Part shown: piece by piece, positions 1 to 8,780 of the stretch | Numbering within the stretch: the stretch's first letter is position 1 | Layout of the letters: each line of letters begins with the position of its first letter | Made by a program: the position numbers and the translations under genes | Notes under the pieces: generated by a model | Databases searched by the model: none | The model's input: only the letters and a program-made list of their open reading frames with translations | Told to the model about the DNA's origin: nothing | NCBI GenBank assembly: GCA_023623095.1 | Contig: JAMNXX010000043.1 | Location: 1 to 17,718, forward strand | Origin: Bacillota bacterium | Lineage (GTDB): Bacteria > Bacillota > Clostridia > Peptostreptococcales > Thermotaleaceae | Direction of reading: 5' to 3' | Length of the DNA: 17,718 nucleotides

Positions 1-2257
1 TGGCTTTTCTTCCTGCGATTAGGTTATAATTTGCTAACTCGATTCTTTCTTTCGGATCAGAGATGACCTCCAGGCTTCTGTTGAAATGTTCCATGATCGT
101 CAATATTTTCTCTTCCAGATAACTTCTGCTTGCTTTCTTAAAAAGCAGGCGCCCAATGGCCATGTGTTTCTCCTTCTTCTCATCCTCTTCAATAGGAGAA
201 TAAACAGCCTGCTGCACCTTATCATGCAGAAATTCAAAAATAAATTGTTCCCCCTTGACGGGTTTAGAAGGTTCGTTTGTCTTTTCTACTTGCATGAGAA
301 GCCCTTCATGAACCAACTGCATCAGAGAAGAAGCTGTTTCCTCTTCAGATTTGCCACATATTGCAGAAAGGGTCTGCAGATCAAACCTGTTTCCTATACA
401 GGATGCGATCTTGATGATTTCATAGGTGTCTCTTGGAAGTTTTTTCAGCCTTTTTAAGATAAGGTTGATAACATCATCTCCCGGCTGCAGTTTTTGAATC
501 GCTTCCATCTGCCATCTCCAGCACGCCCCATTGGCATCAAAATACAAAAATCCTTCTTCTTTGAGATATACCAGCAGCTGCCGTAGAAAAAACGGATTTC
601 CTCCCGATTTGCGATACAAATCTGCTGACAAATCAGCAACATTTTTTATTTCCGTATTAAATAATTCCGTTAGCATTTTTTCAACATCAGCTATTTTTAA
701 AGGTTTAAGAGAAATATGCATGATGTTTGGCTGCTCTTTTACCGCTTCCAAAACTTTCGCCAACGGATGAACCTTGTCCACTTCATTTTCTCTAAAAGCC
801 CCGACGAACATCAAATGATCAATATTGGCATCCTGCACCAAGTACCTTAGCAAATAAATCGAAGCAGGATCCGCCCACTGTAAATCATCCAGAAATATTA
901 CAAGAGGCTGCGTCTTTGATGCAAATACCTTTATAAATTGTGTAAAAACCATCAAAAACCGGCTTTCCGCCTCTTTAGGAGGCAGTTCAGGTGCAGGAGC
1001 CTGTTTTCCGATCAACCATTCTAACTCCGGTACGATTTCCGTAACAACGGAGCCATTCCGGCCTACCGCAAGCAAAATTTTCTCCTTCCACTGCTCCAAT
1101 TCTTTTTGGCTTTTTGTCATGAGTTGCCTGATAAGATTTCCAAAAGCAGTTGAAAAAGGAGCATAAGGAATGTCTTTTACTAATTGATCTGATTTTCCTG
1201 CAATAAAACGGCCTTTCCCCAAAACAAGCGGTCTTAACCCCTCATTGATCACCATTGTTTTCCCGATACCCGGATATCCGCTTAAAAATACAGTTTGGCT
1301 TCCGCCTTGAGCGAGAGACATAAAAATCGATTCGAGTATATTTTTTTCCTTTTCTCTGCCATACATCTCCTGAGGAAATTGCAGGCTGGGCGATATATCA
1401 AATCGTCCTACCGGAAAAAATGCTATTTCCCCATTCTGAAGCAGTTGTGACCTGCATTCTTGAATGTCCTGCAGGAGACCGTAACCGCTTTGATACCGAC
1501 TTTCAGCTGCCTTCCTTAGCAATTTCATGACAATATCCGATATGACATGAGGAATATCCGGATTTAGTGCAGTTGGCGGCTGAGGTCTCTGGGCTAGATG
1601 TGCATATATCCATTCAGCTGGATTGTTTGCCTGAAGAGGAAGTGTATTTGTCAGCAATTCATAAAATACGACTCCTATCGAGTAAAAATCGCTTCGGTGA
1701 TCGGTTGGGACATTTAATTGCCCCGTTTGTTCCGGCGACATATATTCCAAACTTCCTACAGGGCTATCTGATACCAGATTTTTTTTGTTCTTCGTAAGTA
1801 TGGCACTGCTAAAATCAATCAGATATACCTGCAATGGCTCGGGCCGAATAAGGATATTTTCTGGTTTAATATTCCTGTGGATAATCCCTTTTTGATGAAG
1901 CCTGCTGATAATCTTTGTAAGCTGTATTGCAATCTCGATAAACTGCTGTATATCGATAACGGGATGGTCCTCCATATATTTTCTTAACGATACGCCTCCT
2001 ACATCTTCCATAACCAAAGCAAAACAAGAAGCTGACTGCTCCATCCCTAAGAGCTTGACGACACCTTCTATGTTCATATTTGAAACCATCTCATATTCAT
2101 ACATGAATCTAGATATTCCGACCGGATCGGCCTCCTCTTTTTTAAGAACCTTTAGAATAACCGGCATATGACTGTCACTGGCATAACCCCTATATACGCT
2201 GATTCTGTTATTTTCATGAATCTGTTCACAAATTACATAACCCGGTAATTCCATCAT
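1..2257 (-). CDS. Large protein-kinase-like / AAA-ATPase signalling protein, 3' part outside window
   Basis: The first 752 residues are present; the frame is open to the left edge, so the C-terminus is missing. The start is the first of two adjacent ATGs (2255-2257), preceded by AAGGGGG. Residues about 1-270 form a Ser/Thr-kinase-like domain: the beta-3 lysine is K36 (VILK), the catalytic loop reads HRNIKPEN with N129 in place of the usual aspartate, D148 sits in DFS rather than DFG, and MSPEQ fills the activation-segment end. A STAND/AAA-type ATPase follows, with Walker A GYPGIGKT (K333) and Walker B IFLDDLQW (D457/D458), then helical sequence. The architecture matches the N-terminus of trifunctional kinase/ATPase/sensor proteins, which normally continue into TPR-like, GAF and often histidine-kinase domains. 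Those parts are not visible here. It is probably a cytoplasmic sensor. Loss of the catalytic aspartate suggests a pseudokinase. Ligand and targets are unknown. Confidence 0.88.
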   Translation of the reverse strand, partial: MMELPGYVICEQIHENNRISVYRGYASDSHMPVILKVLKKEEADPVGISRFMYEYEMVSNMNIEGVVKLLGMEQSASCFALVMEDVGGVSLRKYMEDHPVIDIQQFIEIAIQLTKIISRLHQKGIIHRNIKPENILIRPEPLQVYLIDFSSAILTKNKKNLVSDSPVGSLEYMSPEQTGQLNVPTDHRSDFYSIGVVFYELLTNTLPLQANNPAEWIYAHLAQRPQPPTALNPDIPHVISDIVMKLLRKAAESRYQSGYGLLQDIQECRSQLLQNGEIAFFPVGRFDISPSLQFPQEMYGREKEKNILESIFMSLAQGGSQTVFLSGYPGIGKTMVINEGLRPLVLGKGRFIAGKSDQLVKDIPYAPFSTAFGNLIRQLMTKSQKELEQWKEKILLAVGRNGSVVTEIVPELEWLIGKQAPAPELPPKEAESRFLMVFTQFIKVFASKTQPLVIFLDDLQWADPASIYLLRYLVQDANIDHLMFVGAFRENEVDKVHPLAKVLEAVKEQPNIMHISLKPLKIADVEKMLTELFNTEIKNVADLSADLYRKSGGNPFFLRQLLVYLKEEGFLYFDANGACWRWQMEAIQKLQPGDDVINLILKRLKKLPRDTYEIIKIASCIGNRFDLQTLSAICGKSEEETASSLMQLVHEGLLMQVEKTNEPSKPVKGEQFIFEFLHDKVQQAVYSPIEEDEKKEKHMAIGRLLFKKASRSYLEEKILTIMEHFNRSLEVISDPKERIELANYNLIAGRKA

Positions 2258-2675
2258 CGGTATACTGCCCCCCTTATTCACGCCGCTGATTTGCTCCCTT
2301 TGCTTTCTATGTTTTTCCTAACAGTTTCAACAATTTCTCCCTTTTTCGCTATCAAAAAACTTTGGGATTTGAATTTTTTCCAATCTATTTCTATGCATGA
2401 GGAAATTCTTTCTTTAGAAATTTGCTGTCAGCATTCTTAAAGATATTGAATGAATTTCCTAATCTTTACTTTGCGATAAAATTTACATAAAATACGGAAT
2501 ATGGATCATTATCTCAATTTTATCACAATATTCAATCCATTTGATGTTCAAATCATTTTATTTTCACTTCTAAACAAAAATCATGATATTGAGAGAGGGC
2601 TATTTCATAGCATAAAACAATATAAAAGCCAGGAAGGATGCCAAATCCACATTGCTTTTTTCTGATTTATCGATT
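2258..2675. other. AT-rich intergenic region upstream of the kinase-like gene
   Basis: About 420 bases with no convincing gene on either strand. It should carry the minus-strand promoter of the kinase-like gene, but no hexamer pair with good spacing stood out. A short plus-strand open frame beginning in its right end runs through the pan terminator and into the panC 3' end, and looks spurious. Confidence 0.5.
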
Positions 2676-2698
2676 AAAAAAGTGGGCAAAATGCCCAC
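2676..2698 (-). terminator. Rho-independent terminator of the pan operon
   Basis: Read on the minus strand, a perfect 6-bp stem (GTGGGC/GCCCAC) with a 5-base loop is followed by six T residues. It lies about 140 bases past the panC stop codon, with no gene between, and separates the pan operon from the kinase-like gene. Confidence 0.8.
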
Positions 2699-2839
2699 AT
2701 CATCAAACGCTGCAAGAATATTATTTTTATCTATTTAAATTTCACATGCATTCAAGCTGCTTTAAGCAAATCCCTACATTTTATATAACCCCCGGAGATG
2801 TATCGTGCATTTTAGCATATTCAGCAACATCATTCATTT

Positions 2840-3685
2840 CTATATTTCGTAAATCATATTGTCAATAAGGCGGGTTTTGCCGATAAATACCGCAATTGCG
2901 ACCAATATATCATCCGCTATCCTGTCTACTTTTTTTAAAGAAACAGCATCAACAATCTCCACATAATCAATTTTGGCCAAGGGCTCCTTGTTGATATGAT
3001 CCGTAATGGCTTCAATGATTATCCTAGAATCCCTTTCACCACCATCGAGCAAATCCTTTGCCATCAACAAAGAACGGTACAATACCAATGCGGCCTTCCG
3101 CTCTTTTTCATTTAAATAGGCATTTCTTGAACTTTTTGCTAATCCATCCGCCTCACGGACTGTGGGACAGCCTACAATTTCAACATCCATATTCAGATCC
3201 CTTACCATCCTTTTGATGACGGCCAACTGCTGGGCATCTTTTTGACCAAAATATGCCTTATCCGGATTCACAATATTGAAAAGTTTATTGACAACGGTAC
3301 AAACACCTCGAAAATGCCCAGGTCTGCTCTTCCCGCATAATGCTTCAGTCAAATCCGTCATATCCACATAGGTGCAGAAACCATCTGCATACATTTCAGA
3401 AGTCTCAGGATGAAAAATGGCATCTACACCTGCTTCTTTACAAACAGCAATATCATGGTCAATATCGCGGGGGTAACTTTTTAAATCTTCATTTTTGCCG
3501 AATTGGATTGGATTCACAAATATGCTTACGACAACGCGATCGTTTTCATCAGATGCCTTTCTAATCAGGCTTCGATGCCCTTCATGTAAATAACCCATCG
3601 TAGGAACGAGTCCAATTTGAAAGCCCTCGTTTTTCCATTTCTTTGTAATATTCTTCATCTCGCTAGCTGTCTTGACCAGTATCAT
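2840..3685 (-). CDS. panC: Pantothenate synthetase (pantoate--beta-alanine ligase)
   Basis: PanC joins pantoate and beta-alanine in an ATP-dependent reaction through a pantoyl-adenylate, the last step of pantothenate synthesis in the cytoplasm. The 281-residue product has the usual length. Family signatures are clear: [10 protein letters not shown] near residues 28-37 (the HxGH-type nucleotide-binding motif), the IFVNPIQFG stretch, [10 protein letters not shown], and [12 protein letters not shown] (family usually DGLAMSSRN). The ATG at 3683-3685 was chosen because GAGGAG lies 7 bases before it and it gives the family N-terminus; an ATG 27 bases further upstream is less likely. It overlaps the end of panB by 23 bases, indicating co-transcription. 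A terminator follows at 2676-2698. Confidence 0.96.
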   Translation of the reverse strand: MILVKTASEMKNITKKWKNEGFQIGLVPTMGYLHEGHRSLIRKASDENDRVVVSIFVNPIQFGKNEDLKSYPRDIDHDIAVCKEAGVDAIFHPETSEMYADGFCTYVDMTDLTEALCGKSRPGHFRGVCTVVNKLFNIVNPDKAYFGQKDAQQLAVIKRMVRDLNMDVEIVGCPTVREADGLAKSSRNAYLNEKERKAALVLYRSLLMAKDLLDGGERDSRIIIEAITDHINKEPLAKIDYVEIVDAVSLKKVDRIADDILVAIAVFIGKTRLIDNMIYEI

Positions 3686-4523
3686 ATCCGTACTCCTCAT
3701 ATAATTTATCAATCACTTCATCGGATATCGAATAACTGTGTTCTTCCCCAGGGAAAACTCCTTCCTGTACTTCTTCAATGAATTTTGCAAACGCAGCTTT
3801 CATTTCCTCACCGATATTTGCATATCGTTTTACAAATTTCGGAACAAAGTCTGAAAACATGCCGAGCATGTCCTGATATACCAATACCTGCCCATCGCAA
3901 CCATTCCCTGCACCGATTCCAATTGTCGGTATGGAGATGCTTCGTGTAATGATTTGAGCTAATTTAGCAGGAATTCCCTCCAATGTCACAGAAAAGGCAC
4001 CCGCTTTTTCAACCGCCTTAGCCGCCTCGATTAATTTGCGAGCAGTGTCTTCTTCCTTCCCTTGAACTTTAAATCCTCCAAACACATTTACGGATTGAGG
4101 AGTTAATCCTATGTGGGCCATAACAGGAATGGATGCATCTACAATCGCCTTAATCTGAGGACAAACCTCTTCGCCCCCCTCTAGCTTTACAGCATGTGCA
4201 CATCCCTCTTTAATCAGCCTTCCTGCATTTTTGACAGCATCATAAACAGAAGTTTGATAAGACATGAATGGCATATCAGCGATTATCAATGCATTTTTTG
4301 CACCCTTTGCAACCGCCTTCGTATGATGGATCATATCTTCCATAGTCACGGGCAAGGTATCTTCATATCCTAACATGACCATGCCAAGAGAGTCTCCTAC
4401 CAATATCCCATTGATTCCAGCCTCATCCATCAATTTCGCCGTAGAATAATCATAAGCGGTCAGCATCGTTAATTTTTTATTTTCCAATTTTGCCTTTTTA
4501 AATGTAGCCACTGTGTTTTTCAT
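3663..4523 (-). CDS. panB: 3-methyl-2-oxobutanoate hydroxymethyltransferase
   Basis: PanB transfers a hydroxymethyl group from 5,10-methylenetetrahydrofolate to alpha-ketoisovalerate, giving ketopantoate, the first committed step to pantothenate. The 286-residue product shows the whole family pattern: [14 protein letters not shown] near the start, [11 protein letters not shown], the [14 protein letters not shown] segment, ADMPFMSY and AVKLEGG. The aspartates of GDS and ADMP and the glutamate of KLEGG are the known metal-binding positions. Two ATGs are possible. The one at 4521-4523 is preferred because AAGGGG sits about 9 bases ahead of it and only 3 bases ahead of the upstream ATG. The gene is packed against panG (stop codon just upstream of, or overlapping, the start) and overlaps panC, so the three are one translationally linked operon. 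Confidence 0.96.
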   Translation of the reverse strand: MKNTVATFKKAKLENKKLTMLTAYDYSTAKLMDEAGINGILVGDSLGMVMLGYEDTLPVTMEDMIHHTKAVAKGAKNALIIADMPFMSYQTSVYDAVKNAGRLIKEGCAHAVKLEGGEEVCPQIKAIVDASIPVMAHIGLTPQSVNVFGGFKVQGKEEDTARKLIEAAKAVEKAGAFSVTLEGIPAKLAQIITRSISIPTIGIGAGNGCDGQVLVYQDMLGMFSDFVPKFVKRYANIGEEMKAAFAKFIEEVQEGVFPGEEHSYSISDEVIDKLYEEYGYDTGQDS

Positions 4524-4525
4524 TA

Positions 4526-5371
4526 TCATTCACCCCTTAAAATATTTTTCAATCCATCATAATCTCGATCCGGGTTTTTCTTCTCTGCGATTTCCACCAG
4601 TTTTTTAGACAACAATATGTATAATTCTTTTTGCGAATCGGTTAAATTCTCCATATGACTGGAAACTGTACCGATATCAGAGCGTTCAACCGGCCCCGTG
4701 AGGGCTTTTATTGTTCCTTGTTTGACTATGTTCTTAGCATTCCCCATCAATAACGGATTCAATGCGAATGCTGCTTCCTCTTCGCTGAACCCGCATTCGA
4801 CGAGCAAATCAATACCTGTTTGTGCCAGCGCTACCATAAAATTGCTTACATATACCGCAGCACAATGATAAATTGGTTTGTTTTCAGATGAAATCACCTG
4901 GACCGGATTGCCCAATTTTTCTACGAGCATTTTCATTTCCTTTAAGCGTTCTTTTGAACCTTCCAATGTGAAAAAAACCCCGGATAGCTCTTTGTAGGAA
5001 TTTAGCTTGTCGCTAAATGGAAAGAGTGGGTGGATGGAATAACCGTAAGATTGATAATTTTCAATTTCAGAGAAGACTGCAGATGATAATGAACCACTAC
5101 AGTGACATATGATTTTATTTCTGATAGGGATCTTTTTAATGGAAGACCATATTTCCCCAATCACTCCGTCAGGAACAGTCAAAAAAAGAGTATCGCTTGA
5201 TTTTACGATGCTTTCTATGTCCTCAAAATACATCGTATCTGTGAATTCCGCCGCTTTTTTCGCTGATTCTAGGTTTTTGCTGTAATACCCTATAACATTT
5301 AAATTGTGTTCACAAAAATATTTTCCAAGTGAAAAACCTACTTTCCCAGCTCCAATAAACCCAATTTTCAT
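4526..5371 (-). CDS. panG: DUF2520/Rossmann-type ketopantoate reductase (PanG-like)
   Basis: The 281-residue product begins with a dinucleotide-binding fold, [12 protein letters not shown], followed by a Rossmann domain to about residue 155 and a helical C-terminal domain containing [17 protein letters not shown] and LTGPVERSD, typical of DUF2520 proteins. A DUF2520-related protein, PanG, has been described as an NADPH-dependent ketopantoate reductase in Francisella, with homologues in some Firmicutes that lack PanE. Position directly upstream of panB and panC, in the same operon, fits this role: it would convert ketopantoate to pantoate between the PanB and PanC steps. The second of two adjacent ATGs (5369-5371) is used because GGGGGGTGAT precedes it with suitable spacing and the protein then starts exactly at the Rossmann strand. 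Fold and family are seen in the sequence; the specific reaction is inferred from family and context. Confidence 0.8.
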   Translation of the reverse strand: MKIGFIGAGKVGFSLGKYFCEHNLNVIGYYSKNLESAKKAAEFTDTMYFEDIESIVKSSDTLFLTVPDGVIGEIWSSIKKIPIRNKIICHCSGSLSSAVFSEIENYQSYGYSIHPLFPFSDKLNSYKELSGVFFTLEGSKERLKEMKMLVEKLGNPVQVISSENKPIYHCAAVYVSNFMVALAQTGIDLLVECGFSEEEAAFALNPLLMGNAKNIVKQGTIKALTGPVERSDIGTVSSHMENLTDSQKELYILLSKKLVEIAEKKNPDRDYDGLKNILRGE

Positions 5372-5715
5372 CATATCACCCCCCATTATAGGCAAGTGAT
5401 ACTCTTTAGTCCTATTCCTAAATGGATATAAGCTAATAAAAATATCATACTAGATATGGTGCAGTTTTCTCCATGAAATACCACCCATAAAAAATATAAC
5501 ATATTGCGCATTTCGCTGTAAACAAAATATCTATAATCTTATGTTATTTAAATAGGTTCCGCCTCTAAGAAAGCATCTCCAATTTAATGCATAAGTACAG
5601 GATAAATCTGAAAATACAATAGCAACTAAATCTAGTGAAGTGTGTAAATTTCCTTGGCAACAAGAAAAGTTCAGCAAATCAGAAACAAAATTTTTTATAT
5701 ACCTCCTTACGGGAT
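5372..5715. other. Intergenic region between the radical SAM gene and panG
   Basis: About 340 AT-rich bases. The left part holds the candidate pan promoter. The right part contains a 62-codon minus-strand open frame starting at a GTG that overlaps the radical SAM stop codon, but its product resembles nothing I know. A strong AAGGAGGT lies at 5701-5708 (minus strand) with no ATG at normal distance after it. No terminator for the radical SAM gene was seen. Confidence 0.4.
5493..5522 (-). promoter_or_regulatory. Candidate sigma-A promoter of panG-panB-panC
   Basis: Reading the minus strand, TTTACA (5517-5522) and TATATT (5493-5498) are separated by 18 bases, about 120 bases before the panG start. 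It is the best hexamer pair I found in this gap. AT-rich sequence makes chance matches common, so support is moderate. Confidence 0.35.
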
Positions 5716-6633
5716 TCACATATCGGTTATGATATTCGTCATTCCTAAATTTTCTGCACGCCTCACCGCTTCACAATATTCTTTCTCCGTGATCCTCCTC
5801 GATAATTCCGAAAATGCATAAGAGCGATGCGCGGGATAATACTGTGCCATGATATTTACAAAAGAATCCTTTGATATCTCTCGTGCAATAAACTCCAATA
5901 TTTTGTCCGTATCAGCCAAATTTCCAGGCATAACAAGATGCCTTATTAATAACCCTTTATAAGCAATTCCTTTATCATTTTGTTTCAGCGTACCAACTTG
6001 TCGATGCATTTCCTTTACAGCTATCTTTGCAATATCAAAATATCCGACTGATTTGGTGTACTTCTTCCCTTTTTCATTGTCGCCAAATTTGATATCCGGC
6101 ATATAGATATCAATCAACCCATCCAGAAGCTTCAATGTATGGAGTTCATCATATCCTCCGGTGTTATAGACAATCGGGATATTCAACCCTTCTTTCGCAG
6201 CAATATAAATTGCCTCCGCTATCTGGGGGACATAATGAGAAGGGGAAACAAAATTGATATTGTGACATCCTTTTTTCTGCAGCAAAAGCATGATCTGTGC
6301 AAGCTCAGAAGGAGTTATTTCATAACCTTGACCATGGTGACTTATCTCACAGTTTTGACAAAATACACATTGCATCGTACAGTAACTAAAGAAGATCGTT
6401 CCTGAACCTCCTGTTCCTACCAGGGCAGACTCCTCCCCATAGTGAGGTCCATAACCGTCTATGACCATATTGAATCCTGCTCTGCAAAATCCTTTCTCAT
6501 TGTTTACCCTATCCACATGACAATGATGCGGACAAAGAACGCAATCTTTGAGCATTTCCTTCAGCATTCTGATTCGCTCTTTTATTGCTCCAGTTTGAGA
6601 TAATTGAATATATCCCGGAGTATAATCTTTCAT
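5716..6633 (-). CDS. Radical SAM protein, PflX-like (pyruvate formate-lyase activase-related family)
   Basis: This 305-residue protein carries the radical SAM cluster motif CTMQCVFC (C85, C89, C92), which binds a [4Fe-4S] cluster used to cleave S-adenosylmethionine. An N-terminal cysteine group, CVLCPHHC (C31, C34, C38) plus C50 in GFCRAG, is typical of the COG1313/PflX-type branch. Later stretches (NFVSPSHYVPQI, IVYNTGGYD, DIYMPDIKFGD, RHLVMPGN, MAQYYPAH) match the same branch. Members resemble glycyl-radical-enzyme activases, but their substrate is not established and no glycyl radical enzyme gene is in the window. The ATG at 6631-6633 is chosen because GGAAGGA lies 8 bases before it; a TTG seven codons earlier contains that site. 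YjbQ lies 164 bases upstream on the same strand. Confidence 0.88.
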   Translation of the reverse strand: MKDYTPGYIQLSQTGAIKERIRMLKEMLKDCVLCPHHCHVDRVNNEKGFCRAGFNMVIDGYGPHYGEESALVGTGGSGTIFFSYCTMQCVFCQNCEISHHGQGYEITPSELAQIMLLLQKKGCHNINFVSPSHYVPQIAEAIYIAAKEGLNIPIVYNTGGYDELHTLKLLDGLIDIYMPDIKFGDNEKGKKYTKSVGYFDIAKIAVKEMHRQVGTLKQNDKGIAYKGLLIRHLVMPGNLADTDKILEFIAREISKDSFVNIMAQYYPAHRSYAFSELSRRITEKEYCEAVRRAENLGMTNIITDM

Positions 6634-6797
6634 ATCAATCTTCCTTCCAATCAAGCGGAAAGTACCGCAAGCTCATTATGCACTTTTGTATCATTTTCTA
6701 CTGCATCTCCTTCTTTAAGGATCATCACAATACAAATAAAACATTTTCTGCCTGATTCGGGTAAATTCTTAATATCTCACTCTGCTTCAATTTTTTG

Positions 6798-7190
6798 CTA
6801 ATCTTTTATGATTTTTAGATAGATCTTTCTGTTTCTGGGACCATCAAATTCGCAAAAGTAAATCCCCTGCCACGTTCCCAGCTTTAATTTTCCTTTTTCT
6901 ATAAGAATCGTACAGGAGGAACCCATCAATGAAGCTTTAATATGGGCGTGAGAATTCCCTTCTACATGTAGGTATTCCCCTTTTTCAGGATATGTTTCAT
7001 TTAGTTTTGTTAAAATATCGATTACAACATCGGGATCTGCATTTTCATTGATCGTCACTCCTGCAGTCGTATGAGGGACGAAAACCGTCACGATTCCATC
7101 CCTTATCCCGCTCTGACTGACTGCTTGCTGAACAAGGTGGGTTATATCTACAAATTCTTGGGCTTTTTTTGTTTGAATAGAAATTTCCAT
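6798..7190 (-). CDS. YjbQ/UPF0047 family protein
   Basis: The 130-residue product shows the whole conserved pattern of the YjbQ family: VPHTTAGVTINENADPDV, GNSHAHIKASLMGSS and the C-terminal GTWQGIYFCEFDGPR. The conserved histidines in the first two motifs line a metal or phosphate site in solved family structures. Weak thiamine-phosphate synthase activity has been reported for the E. coli member, but the physiological role is unclear and no thiamine genes lie nearby. The ATG at 7188-7190 is used since GAGGTGA lies 7 bases ahead; a longer open frame starts 17 codons earlier but adds non-family sequence. The GIY-YIG-like gene ends 58 bases upstream, so the two may be co-transcribed. Confidence 0.93.
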   Translation of the reverse strand: MEISIQTKKAQEFVDITHLVQQAVSQSGIRDGIVTVFVPHTTAGVTINENADPDVVIDILTKLNETYPEKGEYLHVEGNSHAHIKASLMGSSCTILIEKGKLKLGTWQGIYFCEFDGPRNRKIYLKIIKD

Positions 7191-7248
7191 AACATTCACC
7201 TCATTCCTATTTGTATTATGAAAAAAATTAATCAATTGCATGAACCGC

Positions 7249-7593
7249 TTAATAGAACTCCATGCCTTCTTTCGATAGCTTTTCTTCCCAAACCATCTTT
7301 AATATTGCCAGCTCTTCACTGTAATCCGTCTTTGATTCGTCCTTATCATATTTTAGATTTTCAAGTATCTCAATTATAAAACTTTCTTCACCATGTTCTT
7401 TCCATTCTTTTTGAAGCGCTTTATTCGGATGATTGCCAAAATTTAATTTGAACTTTGTGCTATTTATCGTGCCTTTCAAATCTTGGGTTCCTTCTATATA
7501 GCATTTATTGTTAAAATTCGATCGGATAATAAATATCCCCATATCCGGCTTCATATTCTTATATAGCGCTTTCAGTTCTTTTCTTCTATCCAT
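7249..7593 (-). CDS. GIY-YIG fold protein with degenerate active site
   Basis: The 114-residue product has the outline of a GIY-YIG domain: MGIFIIRS and CYIEGTQDLKG stand where GIY and YIG strands occur, and NHPNKALQKEWKEHGEESF followed by IIEILE matches the end of the domain. Several catalytic positions appear changed: GIF instead of GIY, YIE instead of YIG, and no arginine after DLK. It may therefore bind nucleic acid without cutting it, or serve another purpose. The C-terminal part is charged and probably helical. ATG 7591-7593 was chosen because GAGGG lies 8 bases before it; an alternative ATG 21 codons upstream has GGAG only 2 bases away. It may form a unit with yjbQ downstream. Confidence 0.75.
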   Translation of the reverse strand: MDRRKELKALYKNMKPDMGIFIIRSNFNNKCYIEGTQDLKGTINSTKFKLNFGNHPNKALQKEWKEHGEESFIIEILENLKYDKDESKTDYSEELAILKMVWEEKLSKEGMEFY

Positions 7594-7776
7594 GGTTGAA
7601 TCCCTCATTTCCTTTAATATATTTGATAAAGTTTGCAATCGTTCTTCAATGAACATATCTCCACGAGCATACCCCTTACTAGTCGTGGCAAAAGCTCTTT
7701 AAAAATTTATACATCATATAAAGTTTCTCCCACCAATTGATGTAAATACTGCCTTTACAGCAACCTTTGTATTCAG

Positions 7777-8544
7777 TCATTCTCTTTTCATTCCAGTATA
7801 AATGAGAATTGCATCTTTTAGGAACGCTGCTGTCCCAGGCTCTTTTTTATCATAAAACGCCTTAAATCTTTCATCATCTACATACATTTGCGCAACACCT
7901 GCATGAGCCTCTTTCGAATAATGATCCCAGTAAAAAGAAATCCATTGTCGATGCAAGTCAGCTGCTTTTTGGGCGAGCTCTCCTGCTGAATTGCCTGTCT
8001 TTAGAGCCTGGCTCAATGTTTCATAAAGTTCATCTTCAAGCTTCGTGATTTCTTTGTATTCTTCCTGAGTCATATTTTTAATCTTATGATTCGATCGATT
8101 GATCACCTCATCACCATATTTTTCGCGGATCTCTTTTCCATATTTCTTTTCATTATCTTCGATGAGCTTATTTTTAAATCCTTCAAATTTTTCTTTATCA
8201 CTCATGATAATCTTCCTTTCTTTGTATGCAATTGTTTTATTCACATTTAAAATCAATGCCTGCAACTGTTTGCTCCTCTCAATCAATTTCTCTCTATGAT
8301 TTTTTAAAGCCTCCAGTTCATCAAAATCCGGGGAGCTCATTATTTTTCTGATTTGTGCCAAATCAAATTCTAATTCTTTATAAAAAAGAATTTGCTGCAA
8401 TCTGTCAACTTCCTTCTCTCCATAAATGCGGTATCCTGACGAATTAATCCTTGCAGGTTTAAGGAGCCCAATTTCATCGTAATATCTTAATGTGCGTGTA
8501 CTAATACCTGCTAATTTTGCTATCTTTTGTATCGTATACTCCAT
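7777..8544 (-). CDS. MerR family transcriptional regulator with TipAS-type C-terminal domain
   Basis: Residues 1-70 of this 255-residue protein form a classic MerR winged-helix DNA-binding domain (YTIQKIAKLAGISTRTLRYYDEIGLL, then GYRIYGEKEVDRLQQILFYKEL). A dimerisation coiled coil follows to about residue 115 (EKLIERSKQLQALI). Residues about 120-255 match the TipAS antibiotic-recognition domain, with the RQWISFYWD and FYDKKEPGTAAFLKDAI regions. Such proteins (TipA, Mta, SkgA relatives) activate genes when hydrophobic drugs or peptides bind. The ATG at 8542-8544 follows AAGGGGTGA; upstream sequence in the same frame is not conserved-looking. It diverges from the DUF6506-like gene, a possible target, and probably controls itself through the site at 8567-8595. 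Confidence 0.93.
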   Translation of the reverse strand: MEYTIQKIAKLAGISTRTLRYYDEIGLLKPARINSSGYRIYGEKEVDRLQQILFYKELEFDLAQIRKIMSSPDFDELEALKNHREKLIERSKQLQALILNVNKTIAYKERKIIMSDKEKFEGFKNKLIEDNEKKYGKEIREKYGDEVINRSNHKIKNMTQEEYKEITKLEDELYETLSQALKTGNSAGELAQKAADLHRQWISFYWDHYSKEAHAGVAQMYVDDERFKAFYDKKEPGTAAFLKDAILIYTGMKRE

Positions 8545-8566
8545 TTTCTCACCCCTTACTGATAAG

Positions 8567-8595
8567 GATATACCTTTACGTAACGTCAATGTCAA
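8567..8595 (-). promoter_or_regulatory. Candidate MerR-type promoter/operator before the regulator gene
   Basis: On the minus strand TTGACA (8590-8595) and TATATC (8567-8572) are 17 bases apart, with the palindrome TTACGTAA (8576-8583) between them. A second TTGACG begins at 8589 and could serve a 19-base-spacer promoter, the spacing favoured by MerR proteins. The palindrome between -35 and -10 is where MerR regulators bind, so autoregulation is likely. Confidence 0.5.
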
Positions 8596-8780
8596 CGGTA
8601 TTTTCAATAAAAAAGAAATATTCCTTTCTAATATCAGGAGCCAAAACGGTAAAAATGGTATCGTATAATAATGATCTTTTGAAAATTTTTTGTAACGCAA
8701 TGAAATCAACATGAAGGTAATTTAAATTTTGCGTAGAATTTTTGAATGATATACCATGGCATATAAAGGGGGAAATAGTT

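Noticed and set aside
86..457. Plus-strand open frame of 123 codons at the left end
   Set aside because: It lies antisense inside the long kinase/ATPase frame, which has clear domain motifs, and its product resembles no protein.
5531..5719. 62-codon minus-strand frame overlapping the end of the radical SAM gene
   Set aside because: GTG start without a proper binding site, no recognisable motif; the strong AAGGAGGT lies inside it with no start codon at normal distance.
7661..7688. CCACGA/TCGTGG inverted repeat before the GIY-YIG-like gene
   Set aside because: Only 6 bp of stem with a 16-base loop and no T run; too weak to call an operator or terminator without comparative data.
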